Assembly (NCBI GenBank): GCA_022393335.1
Contig: JAJEKB010021580.1
Location: forward strand, 79,995 to 143,994
Source of the DNA: Macrotrachela quadricornifera
Taxonomy: Eukaryota; Rotifera; Eurotatoria; Philodinida; Philodinidae
Direction: 5' to 3'
DNA: 64,000 nt
The first letter of the stretch is position 1; every line of letters starts with the position of its first letter. Below the pieces are notes generated by a model. That model was given only the letters and a program-made list of their open reading frames with translations. It did not search any database and was not told where the DNA came from. The position numbers were made by a program, and so were the translations under genes. Positions 1 through 12,776 of the stretch are shown one piece after another.

Positions 1-1151
1 ATAATGACTAATGTTCGTAAACGAATGAAGAATTTCATGAGCCCAAAAATAGTTAAGAATAATGTGAACCAGTTCGATAGGTAACATATCAAAAGCACAA
101 ATACTTCGTGACATGGTAGGATACGTATTTTGATTTCGAAATGTCTTTATATGACTTTATGAAAAATAAGAATCGAATATAAATGAGTGGCTGTTGGAAA
201 CTTTGCACGTTCTTAAGTTCGCTCACAGTTACTACAGTGATAATCATTCATATTTGTCATATTGACGTCATCGATTACATATAAAACGAAGGAAGCAAAG
301 AAAAAATAATGGCGTAGTCAGAAAAGAATTACAGGAAAGGGGGCGCTGTATCATAAAAATGTTTCTGTTAACAGATGAAAAAGCACGTCGTGTGATTTTA
401 ATACTAGAAGTCTAAGTATATTTGTTGTGAAAATAATTTTCGTCATACTGTCGGTTTGGAAAGAGCTTATTGACATTTTTTTCCTTTTTTCTTATAAAAA
501 GCTTTAAGAAGTTTTCCTTTATCATGGAAAGAAAGAGCGTCTTTAGCTCTATTTTTCTATACTATTGGATCATTGTTCAACTAAACACTTTTGCATTTCA
601 CTTTATTATCACTTAATATGTTATATTAAAAATATAAAATATATCACAAGATGCAGTGTGAAGGGCTCTACAATTTACAAAGAACTATTCCGAAAAGATA
701 AAATAGAAAAAAAACCGAACTCCTCTTTTACCAAAAAACAATCTCGTTTTTGCAACGTCGAAATTTGGTAGCTCGGAGTTTTGGCCATTTTGAAAACAAA
801 AATGAAGCAATGAAAAAATATGCATTATTTTGTTTAGTTAGTTAAAAGGACATTGAAGTCGTTACTTTTCTAAAGCGTTATGATAAATCATGGATGACAT
901 TTTTTATTCTAATCTACCATTTCAATACACTATTAATTATTCAATCTCGATTATTATGCATGAGTTATCGTTGACAAAAAACTAATTGACGCCAGTTTCA
1001 AAATTTTAATTGTAAAAAACATTTTAGTGGGTGGATCTCACACTTTTCTGGCTCGGCATAATATATTGTTTGTGATAGAGATAAAAAGTCACTTTTGATA
1101 AAAAGGATAAATAAAGATGAAAAGGTGTGTCGATCTTAAAATTGAGTAATT
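1..1151. other. Non-coding AT-rich flank downstream of the rhamnosidase
   Basis: No convincing gene on either strand. The only recognisable content is a decayed arm of a palindromic element (listed separately, 500-840). The short ORF near 565-771 lies inside that repeat and is not protein-like. Confidence 0.6.
500..840 (+). repeat. Solo arm related to the palindromic element at 52487-53453
   Basis: The order of words (GCTCTATTTTTCTA, a TTGATCA-type block, TATATTAAA, CACAAGATGCAG, GAAGGGCTCTACAATTTA, then CGCAACGTCGAAATTTGG-like sequence) follows the left half of the 52.5-kb element. No matching inverted partner is visible here, so it is a truncated or half copy. Confidence 0.6.
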
Positions 1152-3812
1152 CTACACATGTTTCCACTCAAAATAATGTGTGCCCGATCCAACCTGCTCT
1201 TTGCAGCCATTACCCAAATAAATATCGGCACTTGTACCAGGTGGCACAATTACCTCAAGTTTAGCGATGTTATCTGTAACACGCCAAGCACTCTTTGCAT
1301 GACCAAATGGGGTCTCAATAGTAGCTGTAGCATGTATAAGTCCACTTGCAATGAGTGGTGTTACACGGAAATGACGGTAACCAGGAGCAATTGGTGATAA
1401 TCCTGCGATGCCCTCTTGAAGCCATCTAGCAACAGCTCCAAAGCTGTAGTGATTATGCGAAGCCATGGCCTTTCCATGTTTATCGTATCCTCCCCACGTT
1501 TCCCATATTGTTGTAGCGCCTCGCTCAATTTGTGATAGCCAAGAAGGTTGAGTGTCTTGCAAGAGCAAATTCATTGCAACATCTGGACGACCGTTTTCTG
1601 CGAGTACATTAATCAACATACCTGTACTCATAATTCCTGTTCCAAGATGATTGTCATTCTGCTGGACAAGTTCAACTAGACGATTAAGAGCGGCTTGCCG
1701 TTGTTCTGATCTGATGAGATTGAAGGCCAATGCACGAACATAGTCGTCTTGCTTATCTTGACCAATACGGCGGCCATCATCGCGAACAAAGGCAGCTTGC
1801 CATGCCGTACGAACATTCTCTGCTAGCTTAGTATAACGAAAAGCGTTCTGTTCATCATCAAGAATCTTAGCAATCTCGGATAGCAAGTAAGACGACTGTG
1901 CAAAATAAGCAGTAGCCAAAACTGCCGTAGGAATCAGTGCAGACCAAAAAATGGATGTAAATCCTTCACCTGGTCGCAATCATTCTCCCCAATGATAACC
2001 GCTATCTAGAATGTAATTTTCAAGATCTCCAAGATCTCTAGCAAACAGACGACCTCGTCCACGGTTATTTTTGGCTTCATGCTCTAGGTAGTCTACCCAT
2101 CGTCGAGATGATTCGTACTGGCGTTCAAGCACAATTCGATCTCCATAGTATTGATAAAGAGTCCATGGAATGAAGACAGAAGCATCTCCCCATCCTGTAG
2201 AACTTGAGAAATAAATGAAAAGTCTAGATATGCCACCAGAGAAGTTCGAACCTTCACTTGGAATGACTGATGGGACTCTACCATCAGATAGTTGCTCTAG
2301 CGCAAGATTACGTAAATATCGTCTAAGATATGCTTGTGAATCAACATATTTTGTTGCAGTAGGTGAGAACACTTGAATATCATCCGTCCATCCTGAACGC
2401 TCACGAGTAGGACAATCGGTAGGTGTATCAGTAAAGTTCGAACGCAAACTCCAAAAGACATTACGATACAACTGATTAAGTCGTGAATCTGAACATTCAA
2501 AGGTACCAACCGGCAAAAGATTCGAAGAAACTACAATTGCTTGTGCATCATCAAGTTTCAGCTTGTATTCAAGTCCATCTATCTCAACGTAACGAAACCC
2601 ATGAATTGTAAACCAAGGTTGAAAACAACATAACTCGTCGGAGAGCACGTTCTCATCGTATTCAGCCGTAGAATGTAAAGGCCATGGTAGTGAAAAAAGA
2701 TAATTTTTGTCCAGTTCTCCTCTTTGATCAACAACCTCGCTATGGATGAGACGAATCTTAGTGCCTTTAGTACCAGTCAACTTAATGTTTACATAACCAG
2801 CTAGATTTTGACCGAAATCAATGATTTGCTTACCAGAGGGATACAATAGTATGCATTTTGCTGGTAGCCGTTCGACTTCTTGTACACGATTGACTTCCTC
2901 TGCAACCAGCTTTCTAGGTGATGGCGGTAGGATGTAAACAGGAGTAAATCGGACAGGTGGCTCAAGCGCAGTCATCCAGTCATCATTAGATATATTCATA
3001 TCGACTCGCTCACCATATATGGGATCAGATTGTGTAATTCGACCTGTGCCTGCAACCCATTGTTCGTCAGTATTGAACGTCAATTTACTACCATCTGTAA
3101 GCTCTATGTGAATTTGTGCAAAAGCAGCCAATTTATCACCATATATTGCTTGACGTTTCAAAAAACCTAGATGACCACGATAACGTCCATCGCCTACTGC
3201 AATACCAATAATATTCTTGCCACTTCGAAGTTGCTCAGTTACATCATACGTCTGGTACTCCACAATCTTGTCAAAGGGAGTGAATCTCGGTACAAGAGCA
3301 TTTCCCGTCATATCTTGTCCATTCACAAATAAGCGATACCAACCAAGTGCACTAACGTACGCACGTCCTTTCAAGACAGCTGTAGGAAGATCGATAGAAC
3401 CGCGTAAATATAATATTCTTTTATCATTTTTCACATTTCCTCCAAAAATGACCCATCTTGCAGACCAATGAAATGAATCAAGTGCAGCAGTTTCAAAATA
3501 GGCTATTTCACTTCATTCGCTTTGCGTATCACTCCTATCCCAAATACATACTCTCCAAAAATAGCCTGACATGGATTGTAGCGTATGGCCATTGTAGACT
3601 ACACCAAATTGTTCGTTGGAAGTAATTTTTCCAGTATCCCACATCAAATTCCCATTGAATTCTTTTTCCGTAGACATTTGAATAATGTATGCTGTTTGAA
3701 TGGCATTATCTTCTGATGTCACAAACTTCCATGCAAATTCTGGCTGAGAGCTATCAATACCAAGGGCTTCTGTACGGCTGTTTATCTTAAGATCGTAGAC
3801 ACGAGTAGACAT
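1152..3812 (-). pseudogene. Alpha-L-rhamnosidase (GH78), two in-frame TGA codons
   Basis: Glycoside hydrolase family 78: removes terminal alpha-L-rhamnose from glycosides and plant polysaccharides. Reading from ATG at 3812 gives 887 codons in one frame, a normal length for a complete bacterial-type enzyme (N-terminal beta domains, catalytic alpha/alpha barrel, C-terminal domain ending near GSGTHYFEW). The catalytic segment DCPTRERSGWTDD lies near codons 466-478 and carries the conserved Asp, Glu and Asp. A later WETW...NHY block is also present. There is no intron and no clear signal peptide. The frame is broken only by TGA at 3513-3515 (codon 100) and 1980-1982 (codon 611). Both fall where the family has Trp (SE-x-SE after the first beta domain; GYHWGE-x-L in the barrel). 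The true stop is TAG at 1152. No introns and bacterial-type architecture suggest horizontal transfer (inference). It may be a young pseudogene, or a gene rescued by readthrough or editing. Confidence 0.88.
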
Positions 3813-5471
3813 CACACACTGTCTTTGTTTGTTACTGCAAGACAATGGCAGGCCAAAATTTGATCAATGTTTGACTGCAGATTTGTCAATAGAAAAAAAT
3901 ATATTCACCAGATATATTCTTTCCCTATAAGAGATGAACATTCTTGGGGATGATGGGAAAAATAGCATAGCGAAAGGTCATATCGCGTCAACGAAATGAT
4001 TTATCATTTGCATCAGATACTTGGGTTCATACTCTTTCTTATAAAGAAACGCATCAAACCTCTACTGTCAACATGTTATAGTTGGAAAACATGCTGACAG
4101 TGAATGTTTATTTGTTTTTCTTTCGACAGGCATTTCTAATGTATTAACACTTACTTGAATTTGTGTGAATTGATAAAACGATATTTTTTTACAAAAGAGA
4201 AGAAATGAGGTGCCTTTGGAGAACAAGGTGGTGTGTATGATAAAATGTTTGATATGATAGAAAAGAACTAAAATACGTCCTGAGAGTACGAAAGAGAACG
4301 CAAAACAGTGCACGTGTTATAGACAAAAATGGTGCAGCATTCTGTACAAACAAAGGGAATTAACGTATGTACTCAGTCTAGTTTGATAGTTTATAATTAC
4401 CAGTAGAATAAAGTGCAATAAAAGAAAACAAGCAAATGAAAAGAACTAAAGAAAGGAGGAATATTTTTCTCAGTGCTAGGACAATAAGTCTTGAGATATC
4501 CTGTCACGTGTGTATTGAGTCGTAAGACAATTAATCGCAGGTAGTTCATCGGCTATGCAAGCATAAAATCAGCGAACATTGAAAGTTATTTATCACCCTC
4601 ACATCCTCACGAAAAAAAATCTTTGTATCTATTTGTTAATATTATTATGTGTATTTCGTGCTTCTAAAAGGTAAGGGAAAAAACACTGGATTAATATATG
4701 TGAGCGAAAATCCCTCAAATGAACCAAAAAGAGAACTTTATAGAAGATTATTTAGCGATAATTCAGGATGTTCAGTATCCATGAGTATTTTCGCCATCCA
4801 CTCAATATCGTCCTAGTAAATACTGCGTCCATAAGTAGATTACATTTATAACTGTCACATCGTGCTGGAATTATTGGCTTCTTAGTTTTCCATTTTCAAA
4901 AAGTGTCAAACTTCTAAAACTCTTTTAAGTTCAACGTTCGAAAGTTTTAAGAAAACTTATTGTTTAGTATCAATAAACTTCGTTTTCAACGAGCTTTCAT
5001 TTGGTATAAAATTCATTACCTACTGTGTTTACACACTAGAGCGTTACCCTCCTGGAATAATATTATTTCCAACCTAGTACTTAATTGTTGTGAAATCAAA
5101 CCTGAAGATCGTCATGGTATTCAACAATTAAAACAATTTCTAAGTAAGAAAGAAACAATATAATACATTATTTAATATCTGTTTGTTATAGAACAAAGAA
5201 TTGAAGAATCATAGTTTAGAAGATAAACATTACCTTGCAACCGTAGTTCATTCACGGCTGAAGCATTTTTAAATGACAGCATCCGGTGACAAAGAAAGAA
5301 CAATTTGTCTATTAAAACTTGCAATTCAAAAATCGAATAGCTTTACAAATGGTTTCTCCTTCGAACTTGTCTTATTCCTTCAATCAATCTCCTGTAAACA
5401 ACCTGTCATCTAGTAGATATTCAAAATCAGTCGAAAGAAAAAACCTACTAGCTCGATAGTTTGATCAAGTA
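3813..5471. other. Intergenic, no gene recognised
   Basis: AT-rich sequence upstream of the rhamnosidase. The 67-codon ORF at 4960-5163 could be an eroded part of the hAT element that follows, but I recognise no domain in it. Confidence 0.5.
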
Positions 5472-5735
5472 TCAAGTCGTGCACCATTGTATCTGCTTGA
5501 ATATGAAGAATATTTGAACTCGACGATGATTATTGACGAAAATGAAAATGATAACCACGATAGTGAGTCATTCTTTCAATCACTTTTCTTACAGTAGAAC
5601 ACTTCTTCAATCGTGATCAAAGTATTAACTATACTAGCTTCGATCACTGAAGTGGAAAGATTGTTTTCATGTTCAAAGGTAGCAATGACAAATAATCGGA
5701 CTCGACTTGATGCAGACAAATTTAATATAAACTGA
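5472..5735 (+). pseudogene. hAT-family transposase remnant (C-terminal dimerisation region)
   Basis: One frame reads an acidic stretch (LLEYEEYLNS, then D/E/N-rich), one TAG at 5595-5597, then ITEVERLFSCSKVAMTNNR and TRLDADKF before TGA at 5733. The pattern (S/T)-x-x-(V/S)ERLFS...R-x-RL near the C-terminus is the hallmark of the hAT dimerisation domain. About 87 codons remain. No upstream catalytic region or terminal repeats were identified, so this is a dead fragment. Confidence 0.6.
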
Positions 5736-7155
5736 TCTTTCTTCGCAAAAATCTTCATTCCTTAAAACTATTAGATGGAAAACGTTCTTTTTGTTAGCAA
5801 GAAAGATTCTCAACACATGATGAAACTACTAATGCATCCAAGCTACTGTTTCATGCAGTCAAATCATCTGCTCTATTCGGCGAAATACCACTGAATTGAA
5901 TATTCTGAAGATAGTAATATGCTGAAAATAGAGCAGGTGAAATTATTTTATTTTCGTTCTTTTATTGGTTTTAATAGGAAGCCAAAAATAATAAATAGAA
6001 GAATCATTTTTTAAAGCATATAAAGAACCAAAGATATTTTCTTACAAAATAAAATATAACGTGTGTATTTGAGATTATTACGTTATGTATATGCTACAGT
6101 CGTTCGAAAGTCAGTTTTGAATATATTCTCGATTACGCAGAATAGTAATTTATTTATTTCGACGCAGAGAAAGAAAAAAGTATATTTGATCCGTTCGATT
6201 TAAACAGATCCAAACAGAATGAAAAGAAAAAATAGTATCAATGGGATTAACTTTCTTTTTCTTCCAGACCATAGTCTTTTTTCCAATAATAACGAGCAAA
6301 ACTTCGAAGTCGTTTCATCAGCCTGTTACACATTCATTAATTACGTCATCGAAAATTTTTTTTTATATGTAATCGAAATACTTGATGTGTACTGCACCAA
6401 ACAGTGCTAGAATGAATATTTATTGAGGAATCAATAGTTGATCTACGCCCAAACAATAAAACTAACGACATTTTACACAATAGACTCTGATTTGAGACAT
6501 AAAATATCGTTTTTTTAACTGCTCGAATGATGAGTATCTCTATTTCGTTATTAATAGGAAGCCATTCGCTAATAGCAACGTGCTACAGCATTGTTATTGG
6601 CGAACGCCGCTCTAATAATAATGGAACGAGATGTTCATTCAAGACTAATCGCTTATTTCTCAACAAAGGCTCGTTCTCATACTGCTTCATACGGTATATC
6701 TGTTGTCTTTCGCACTGATATAAAAGATTATTTGTTTGAGTAGAAAATGATCATGTATCAGAAGCGAAAAGACACTTACATTTTTCTGTTAATTTTAAAG
6801 AGAGAATGATTCTATAATACGCAACATTTCGTCGTATTATATTGTGTTCGGTTCAACATTGCTTGATAACAATCTATCAACATGTTGAGCACAATGCTAC
6901 ATTCTGTCAAACGTGATTCTCCACTTCAATCGTATGATACAACTCAAATTCTCATTAGCAAACTTTTCTCAAGTTCCCAATCATATAAGTATACCAGAAC
7001 CGCTATCAGGTACATCCAAATGAAATAATCTCGTATATTTTCTTATGACCATGTACTATATTGCAGTTACATAAATCAATAATCATACCATTTTCAACTA
7101 TGGTCTCACGGTATGTCAAAGATTTTTATTTCTTGAATGAAAGATACATTACTTT
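5736..7155. other. Intergenic, no gene recognised
   Basis: AT-rich. Short ORFs at 6219-6410 and 6527-6718 have low-complexity, non-protein-like composition. The 5' exon(s) and promoter of the ART-TPR gene may lie in the right part, but I cannot place them. Confidence 0.45.
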
Positions 7156-7247
7156 TTGAACTTCTTCCTTTTCATATGTTCATCTATCAATCAAAGAATC
7201 CATAATATTCCATTCCGCCGCCTACCATCAATACGTGGGGGCATCAG

Positions 7248-9709
7248 CCTTCTTTGGCTCGAAAATTCATGTTACTCGTCGTCGTCATCATCATCAATTA
7301 ATACTGGCTATGAAATGATTGATCGTCTACGTACCTTCAATCATTATTACATTCTTTGCTATACAACTGTATCAAAATGTCTCAAATATTTGAAACGAGC
7401 AGCATCTTTCGAGCGAGTAATCATTGTTATGGTCATCAATAATGACAACATCATTGGTAGAAAAACATCGATTACTACTGCCGATATTTCTCGACTTCAT
7501 CACTATCAACAAGTACAATCAATTTTCATTGTTTCTCCTACTGACACAACTAATGATGACGTTATGGTAAACTTCTCCAAAACTACTCAAGACAACGATA
7601 TTACTAAAGTGGTTGGAATATATCGTGATTATCAATCAATGTTTATCCAATTGCAACAATTGCTAAGAGAAACCCAGCAATGCGACGATACTTTGTTCAC
7701 CACGTTTGATCAACGGGAGAAAGCACTACGAGATGTAGATCATGAACTCGGCCAATATGTATGGAGTCATTCATATATAGGTAAGTTTGTCTTAAAACCT
7801 AGATCAAACTGCAATTGACGGGTTCGTGTCAACTTGAATCGAGCCATCATTCATTTTTACTTAAAATCAAATTTATATTAAGAGTGACCGTTTCTGGTAA
7901 AGATTAATTTGGTTCAACCGATATCTTAACGAACTAAGTCAAATTTAATTTACAGGTTTCTGAACTTAATAGTTTATAGGGTGAACGGATTTTATATTTC
8001 TCGTTACATACTTAAACAGATTAACAATTGTATTTCTACTAGATATTGAACCTGGTCGAATTTGACTGTGAGAACTGAAGTTATACTTGTTCAAATCTTT
8101 AAATAATTAGTTCTTTGACTTTTTTTTCTCTTCTACAGTCATTCTCATGGCAATGGCTTACAATTCATCTGAAGCCAAAAAAGAAATGCTCGCTGAATGT
8201 CGTGCACATTGTCGTAGCAATCATCATGATTTAATTGCGATTGATGAGTTCGATCGTACCTATCGTTCAGCCGATGCTATTTACTGGTATACAAAAGATT
8301 GCTTTCTTTATCGTGTAATGAACAAAGCATTGCGTACTCAAGATATTTTTGTCCCGTATAAATTTCGCTATTTTATCATCGATCTATGTATACAATTAGA
8401 AAACCTAGCTGTAACTACAAGAGCTCATCATATGACGCCATTCCGCGTCTATCGTGGGGCTCTATTGAGCCGAGATGAAGTCGAACAGTTGCATATCGAT
8501 ATGTTGGTAGCACCCAATGGATTTTTTTCGTCTTCCAAGCGCTTGCAAATTGCGCAAGAATTCATCAGTATCGATTTTACGACGGGTACGTCACCTAGTC
8601 GAAGTTGGATGGACAAATGGCAATATATTCTATTTGAGATCGATGTTGATTTAATCAATGCACCTGATCTCATTGTAGCCGATATCTCCGGACAAAGTGC
8701 CATTCAGGACGAGAACGAGATGATGTTCGGTTTAGGTACCACATTTAAAATCACGTACATTAACTATGATGCCGAACATTATCTATGGAACGTTAAAATG
8801 ATCTCGTCATCAGAAGTAGCTCAACGAAGCCAGGACTATAGCAATTTTATTCGTCAGCGTTTAACTGAAGTTAATGCTACAGTTCTATTCGGTAGTGTTG
8901 TAGCCACGATATCGAGTGAGTATGTTAAAGCTATGAACTATTTTCAGCATATGCTGCGTACAATGCCTTCGGATAATGAAGATCGCCCAAATATTTATTA
9001 TCAATTGGCACGTGTCTATCGTTACATGAGTAAATATCCTGAAGCCATTGAGTATTTTCGACGTGCACTATTGTTGCAAAAATGCAGATTACCGCAGTCA
9101 AGCTTTGACTATGCTCGTACACTGAGTGAATTGGGCAATATTTATTCCGAATTAGGTGATTCAGCACGAGCTATCAAAATGCTTACAAAAGCAATTAGTA
9201 TCCATCGACGTCTTTTACCAGAAGATCATTTTGAAATGGCTGTTAACTTAAATCGACTTGCTTATGCCTATTGGCAGGAAAGAGAATACGAACGTGCACT
9301 TGCTCTACTTTCGAGCACCCTATCATTTTCTAAACGAAAAACGCCCGCCGATTATCCATGTCAAACGCAAACACTACACATGATGGGTCTAGTGCAACGT
9401 GCATTGGGCAATCGAGAACAGGCGATCGATTATTTAAAAGAGGCACTACGTATGCGTGAATCATTGCTAGCCGATGATCACCCGTATGTTGCTCTTACAT
9501 GTCATGAACTGAGCATATTGTATGCCGAACAGGACGATGAAAAGACAATAGCACTTGACTATGCTCAAAGAGCATTGAAGATTCGTAAGGCAAAGTTGTC
9601 AGCGAATAATAACGATCTGAAACAATCAATTAAACTTGTCGAACAGCTATCACAACAAAATAATATTATGTCATCTGCAGAAGACACATTGTCAATATTG
9701 CCTATTTAA
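7248..9709 (+). CDS. ADP-ribosyltransferase (R-S-E-x-E type) fused to TPR repeats
   Basis: Predicted mono-ADP-ribosyltransferase that would transfer ADP-ribose from NAD to protein targets. There are two visible exons: up to 7780, intron 7781-8138 (GTAAGT...TTCTACAG, phase 1), then 8139-9709. The junction reads SYI-V-ILMAMAY. The first exon holds a divergent alpha/beta domain (LWLENS...HYYILCYTT...RVIIVMV) resembling the N-terminal domain of similar bdelloid proteins. The ART domain follows: YRG with its Arg near 8452, GFFSSSK near 8523, and the E-x-E motif ENE at 8711-8719 before GLGTTFKI. All three signature elements are present, so it is probably active. Five TPRs of about 42 residues follow (about 8980-9640), suggesting a protein-binding scaffold. 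The 5' end is uncertain: the first in-frame ATG is 7315, but homology-like sequence starts earlier and a splice acceptor sits at 7246-7247, so an upstream exon is likely. Stop is TAA. Confidence 0.85.
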
Positions 9710-12700
9710 ATTAACACTTTTGATCATGCATACAAGATAAAAAACTATACACATCGCTACATCTAGAGATGCAATTTCAAGTTCAATTTTATTCACCTGC
9801 TCATGTTATTTAGCACCATCATTGTTGTGAAAGTAAAACGATTTGTAGAACCTTTTCACAAAAACGAAAAAATTGAGTCATTGTAAGGAAAGTACAAAAG
9901 CAAAAATGTAATCGAGATGATTGCTATATGTGTGATAAATAATCATTTGTAAGATAATCACAACACTATATAGCATTGAAAGATTGTCATAAACATCATT
10001 ATGAAGATCAGAAGAACGAGAAACGTTTCCTAAACTCCTGTAGGAAAAATCGTATGTTATTATTTATAGATAACTCTATTCATCAATTCCTGCTTTTTAT
10101 TAAATTGCCCGTTTTTTTTAATCAAATTGATCAATTTTGACTTCAATTAGTCCCCACCATAGCAAAAGTCACATCACGACATCTCTGGTCAGCATGCTAA
10201 TCTCAATATTTCAATTTATTTCAAGACAAGTGCAAGATGGAGATCGAAAATTAAAACAATTAAAAAAATTTGGTGAAAATTTCTTAATTACGTCTTCTTC
10301 TGTGTATTAAGAGTAACTGTATCTTTTTATTAAAATCAACTTTAATCAAATTGATTTTATCATTAATGAGCTCTTATTTAAAGCACAGATTATATTTTAG
10401 TACACTAATGCAATTTGACAAAACCATGGATAAGTAAAGATTGGAGATACTGTTTAGAACTGCAAAGGATACAAAATAATATAGTATGTAATCATATTTA
10501 TTACTCAGAATAAACCTAATATAATCTCACAACTAATCTATTCAAAAACCAATTCTAATTTGGAAAAATTATTTGAGCAACGACTGCTATTAAGTCATTA
10601 TTCATATACTTAAATAAACCGATCGATAGTGTCTTTTATTCATTATATTCTTTAACAACTATCTAGTCAGTAAATAGTTTGTATTTTTGTAGTCGATCTG
10701 TTTTTCAATATATTGAAAATGTTCCATGGACTGAAGGGAAGGTCATATTAAAAAAAATAGTTTGCTTACTTGTTTGTCGTCGGAGTCAAAAAAGCATGTT
10801 CTTGAGAAAATCAATCAAAGAATCACAACTTTAAGGACAACTCGACGCTTAACATTTGATCAAAAATTTTCGGGATCGGAGAATCGAATAGCATTGTTAG
10901 TTTTTGAATTTTTTTAAAGAAAATAATGATTTTGTAATGAGGGAGTTTTTATTGAAGTGCTGAGTAGCAGACTATCGTATTTAATGAGTGCGATTTTGAA
11001 CAGAGGATAATGAACTCATGCGAAAATAGACTTCAACATGTGAGTGGCGCCGACGAATGACTAGTCACTATTTTCTTAAATTTCCTTTGGCTTTTATGTT
11101 ACCTGTAAACGATTTTTTGAGCAAAAGCATGAGGCGTTACATTGGTCTATGCTGGCATCATATAAAAAACCGAGAAGTTAAGAGTGGAGTGAAGCACGGA
11201 TAACAATAATCGACTGCGATCTATGCTTCATGTTGCAATACGAATGTCTTAAAAGAAAGTTTAAAGACTAGATCTTATAGAACAATCGTCATTAGCAATC
11301 CGTGTATATGTGCACATGTAACCAGCGATCAGTAAGAGATAAAGATAAATAGAATTCAGTCGAAGGTTAAGCGAGTCATAGCGACGAGCGTTACTTGTTA
11401 TTATTATTCTAGATATAATGAGCCAATATATATTAAAAGAAAATATTAATTTTTGATGAAATTTTTTAAATATAGAAATAACTTCAAAATATATTTGTGA
11501 ACAATAATTAAGATATAAAATGATGCATATATACCAAATGTTCTAGACGTAATTACTCGAAAGTCAATTTATGTTTCTCAATCCTTTTGTGTATCCATCA
11601 AGCTGATTGTTTCATAGATAATAGATGTGTGTATCAAATTGATATTTTTAAAAAAAAAATAGTTGATACATATTGTTTAAAATTAATAGTTTGAATGAAG
11701 ATACAACAATTTTACTTTCTCTTGTATGATGCGAATAATTTAAACTTCGATGAAGTTTTTTTGTTTTGTATTTTCATATAATTACATACAATTCGTCGAG
11801 TTCTACTAAAATGCATACACTAAAGAATTTTGTTAAAACTTTTTTTTTGAAGGACAGTTCACGGTACAACACCACAGGCAATCAAAATAAATAAGAAAAA
11901 TCTTCACATAACATTTTTCTCGAGGTTCAGATAATATAAGCAAAATTCTTGTGTCTTCATCCAAACTAATAGTTTTAAACAGTCAATAAAAAAATGTTTC
12001 TCAAGCAATTTTATATTATGAAATGGACAACTATTAATTCATAAAATTGCACTAATAAATTTATAGTTTAATAAAAAGAATTATTAAATGACCAAAGCCT
12101 TTTAATCCTTAGAGAGGGCTATCTGGACTTTTTCTTCTACAGGATTTATTTAAGGGAAATCTCTATTTGGACTTATTATCTGCATCAAGATTTTCGTGCA
12201 TCTTTATTTGATTGCTTTTTCTTTGTCTTCCCTGTCACTCACATCTCCGTCGCTCCTACCCTCACAATAGTACGAGATTTATTTAAGAGTCCATATGATT
12301 TTATAAAAAAAATCATAATAAATCTCGGTAACTACTGGCTTTAAATGGTCCACCTCATTTTCTTTTTCTACCAATCGTCACATTTTTTTTTGCCTTTGAT
12401 GAAGCTTTGCAAATGCAAGTTACACTTCTCCATTCACCAGAATTGTTGGCTCAATATACGCATCAAAATAATTATTTGTCATTTACATTTATTATTGCTC
12501 ATTTTGAATTCTTTGTTGGTTTATTTCAATATTGCTCGTTTAAATTATTTTATTTGTTCCTTTCAACCTTAGACCTATAATGAAGTGTTTGTTACTTTTA
12601 CGCCTTCTCCATTATTATTATTCTACAGAACGAAAAAAAGAAAAATATATTGTCAGTCATTTATTTTTCTTATTTTGTTCTTGTTCACATCATATTTCAT

Positions 12701-12776
12701 CTATACAAACGTTAACAAACTTTAGTAGAAAAGTAAGTTATACAAATATCTTTTTATATATAATTAAAATAAACAA
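9710..12776. other. Long AT-rich intergenic stretch
   Basis: No gene recognised. Two small dispersed words occur. Positions 10540-10612 are related to 14787-14854 (flank of the 14.9-kb palindromic element). Positions 11356-11399 match 60010-60051 (next to the second paracaspase duplication). A block near 10738-10780 resembles 54040-54085. The ORFs at 12345-12572 and 12580-12780 are AT-driven and lie just upstream of the nuclear receptor. Confidence 0.55.

Noticed and set aside
3435..3512. Intron between the two upstream parts of the rhamnosidase
   Set aside because: The 78 bases translate in frame into family-like sequence (SEIAYFETAALDSFHWSARW) with only the TGA as interruption, so no intron is needed.
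1152..3812. Genome-wide reassignment of UGA to Trp
   Set aside because: Intact genes here use TGG for Trp, and the lipase gene ends in TGA. The mariner pseudogene also has a TAG and a mutated catalytic residue, so its TGA can be ordinary decay.
4960..5163. Small gene (67 codons, plus)
   Set aside because: No recognisable domain, no splice or poly(A) context; possibly eroded transposon sequence.
6219..6718. Two short plus-strand ORFs
   Set aside because: Composition expected from AT-rich non-coding DNA; no domain, no codon bias evidence.
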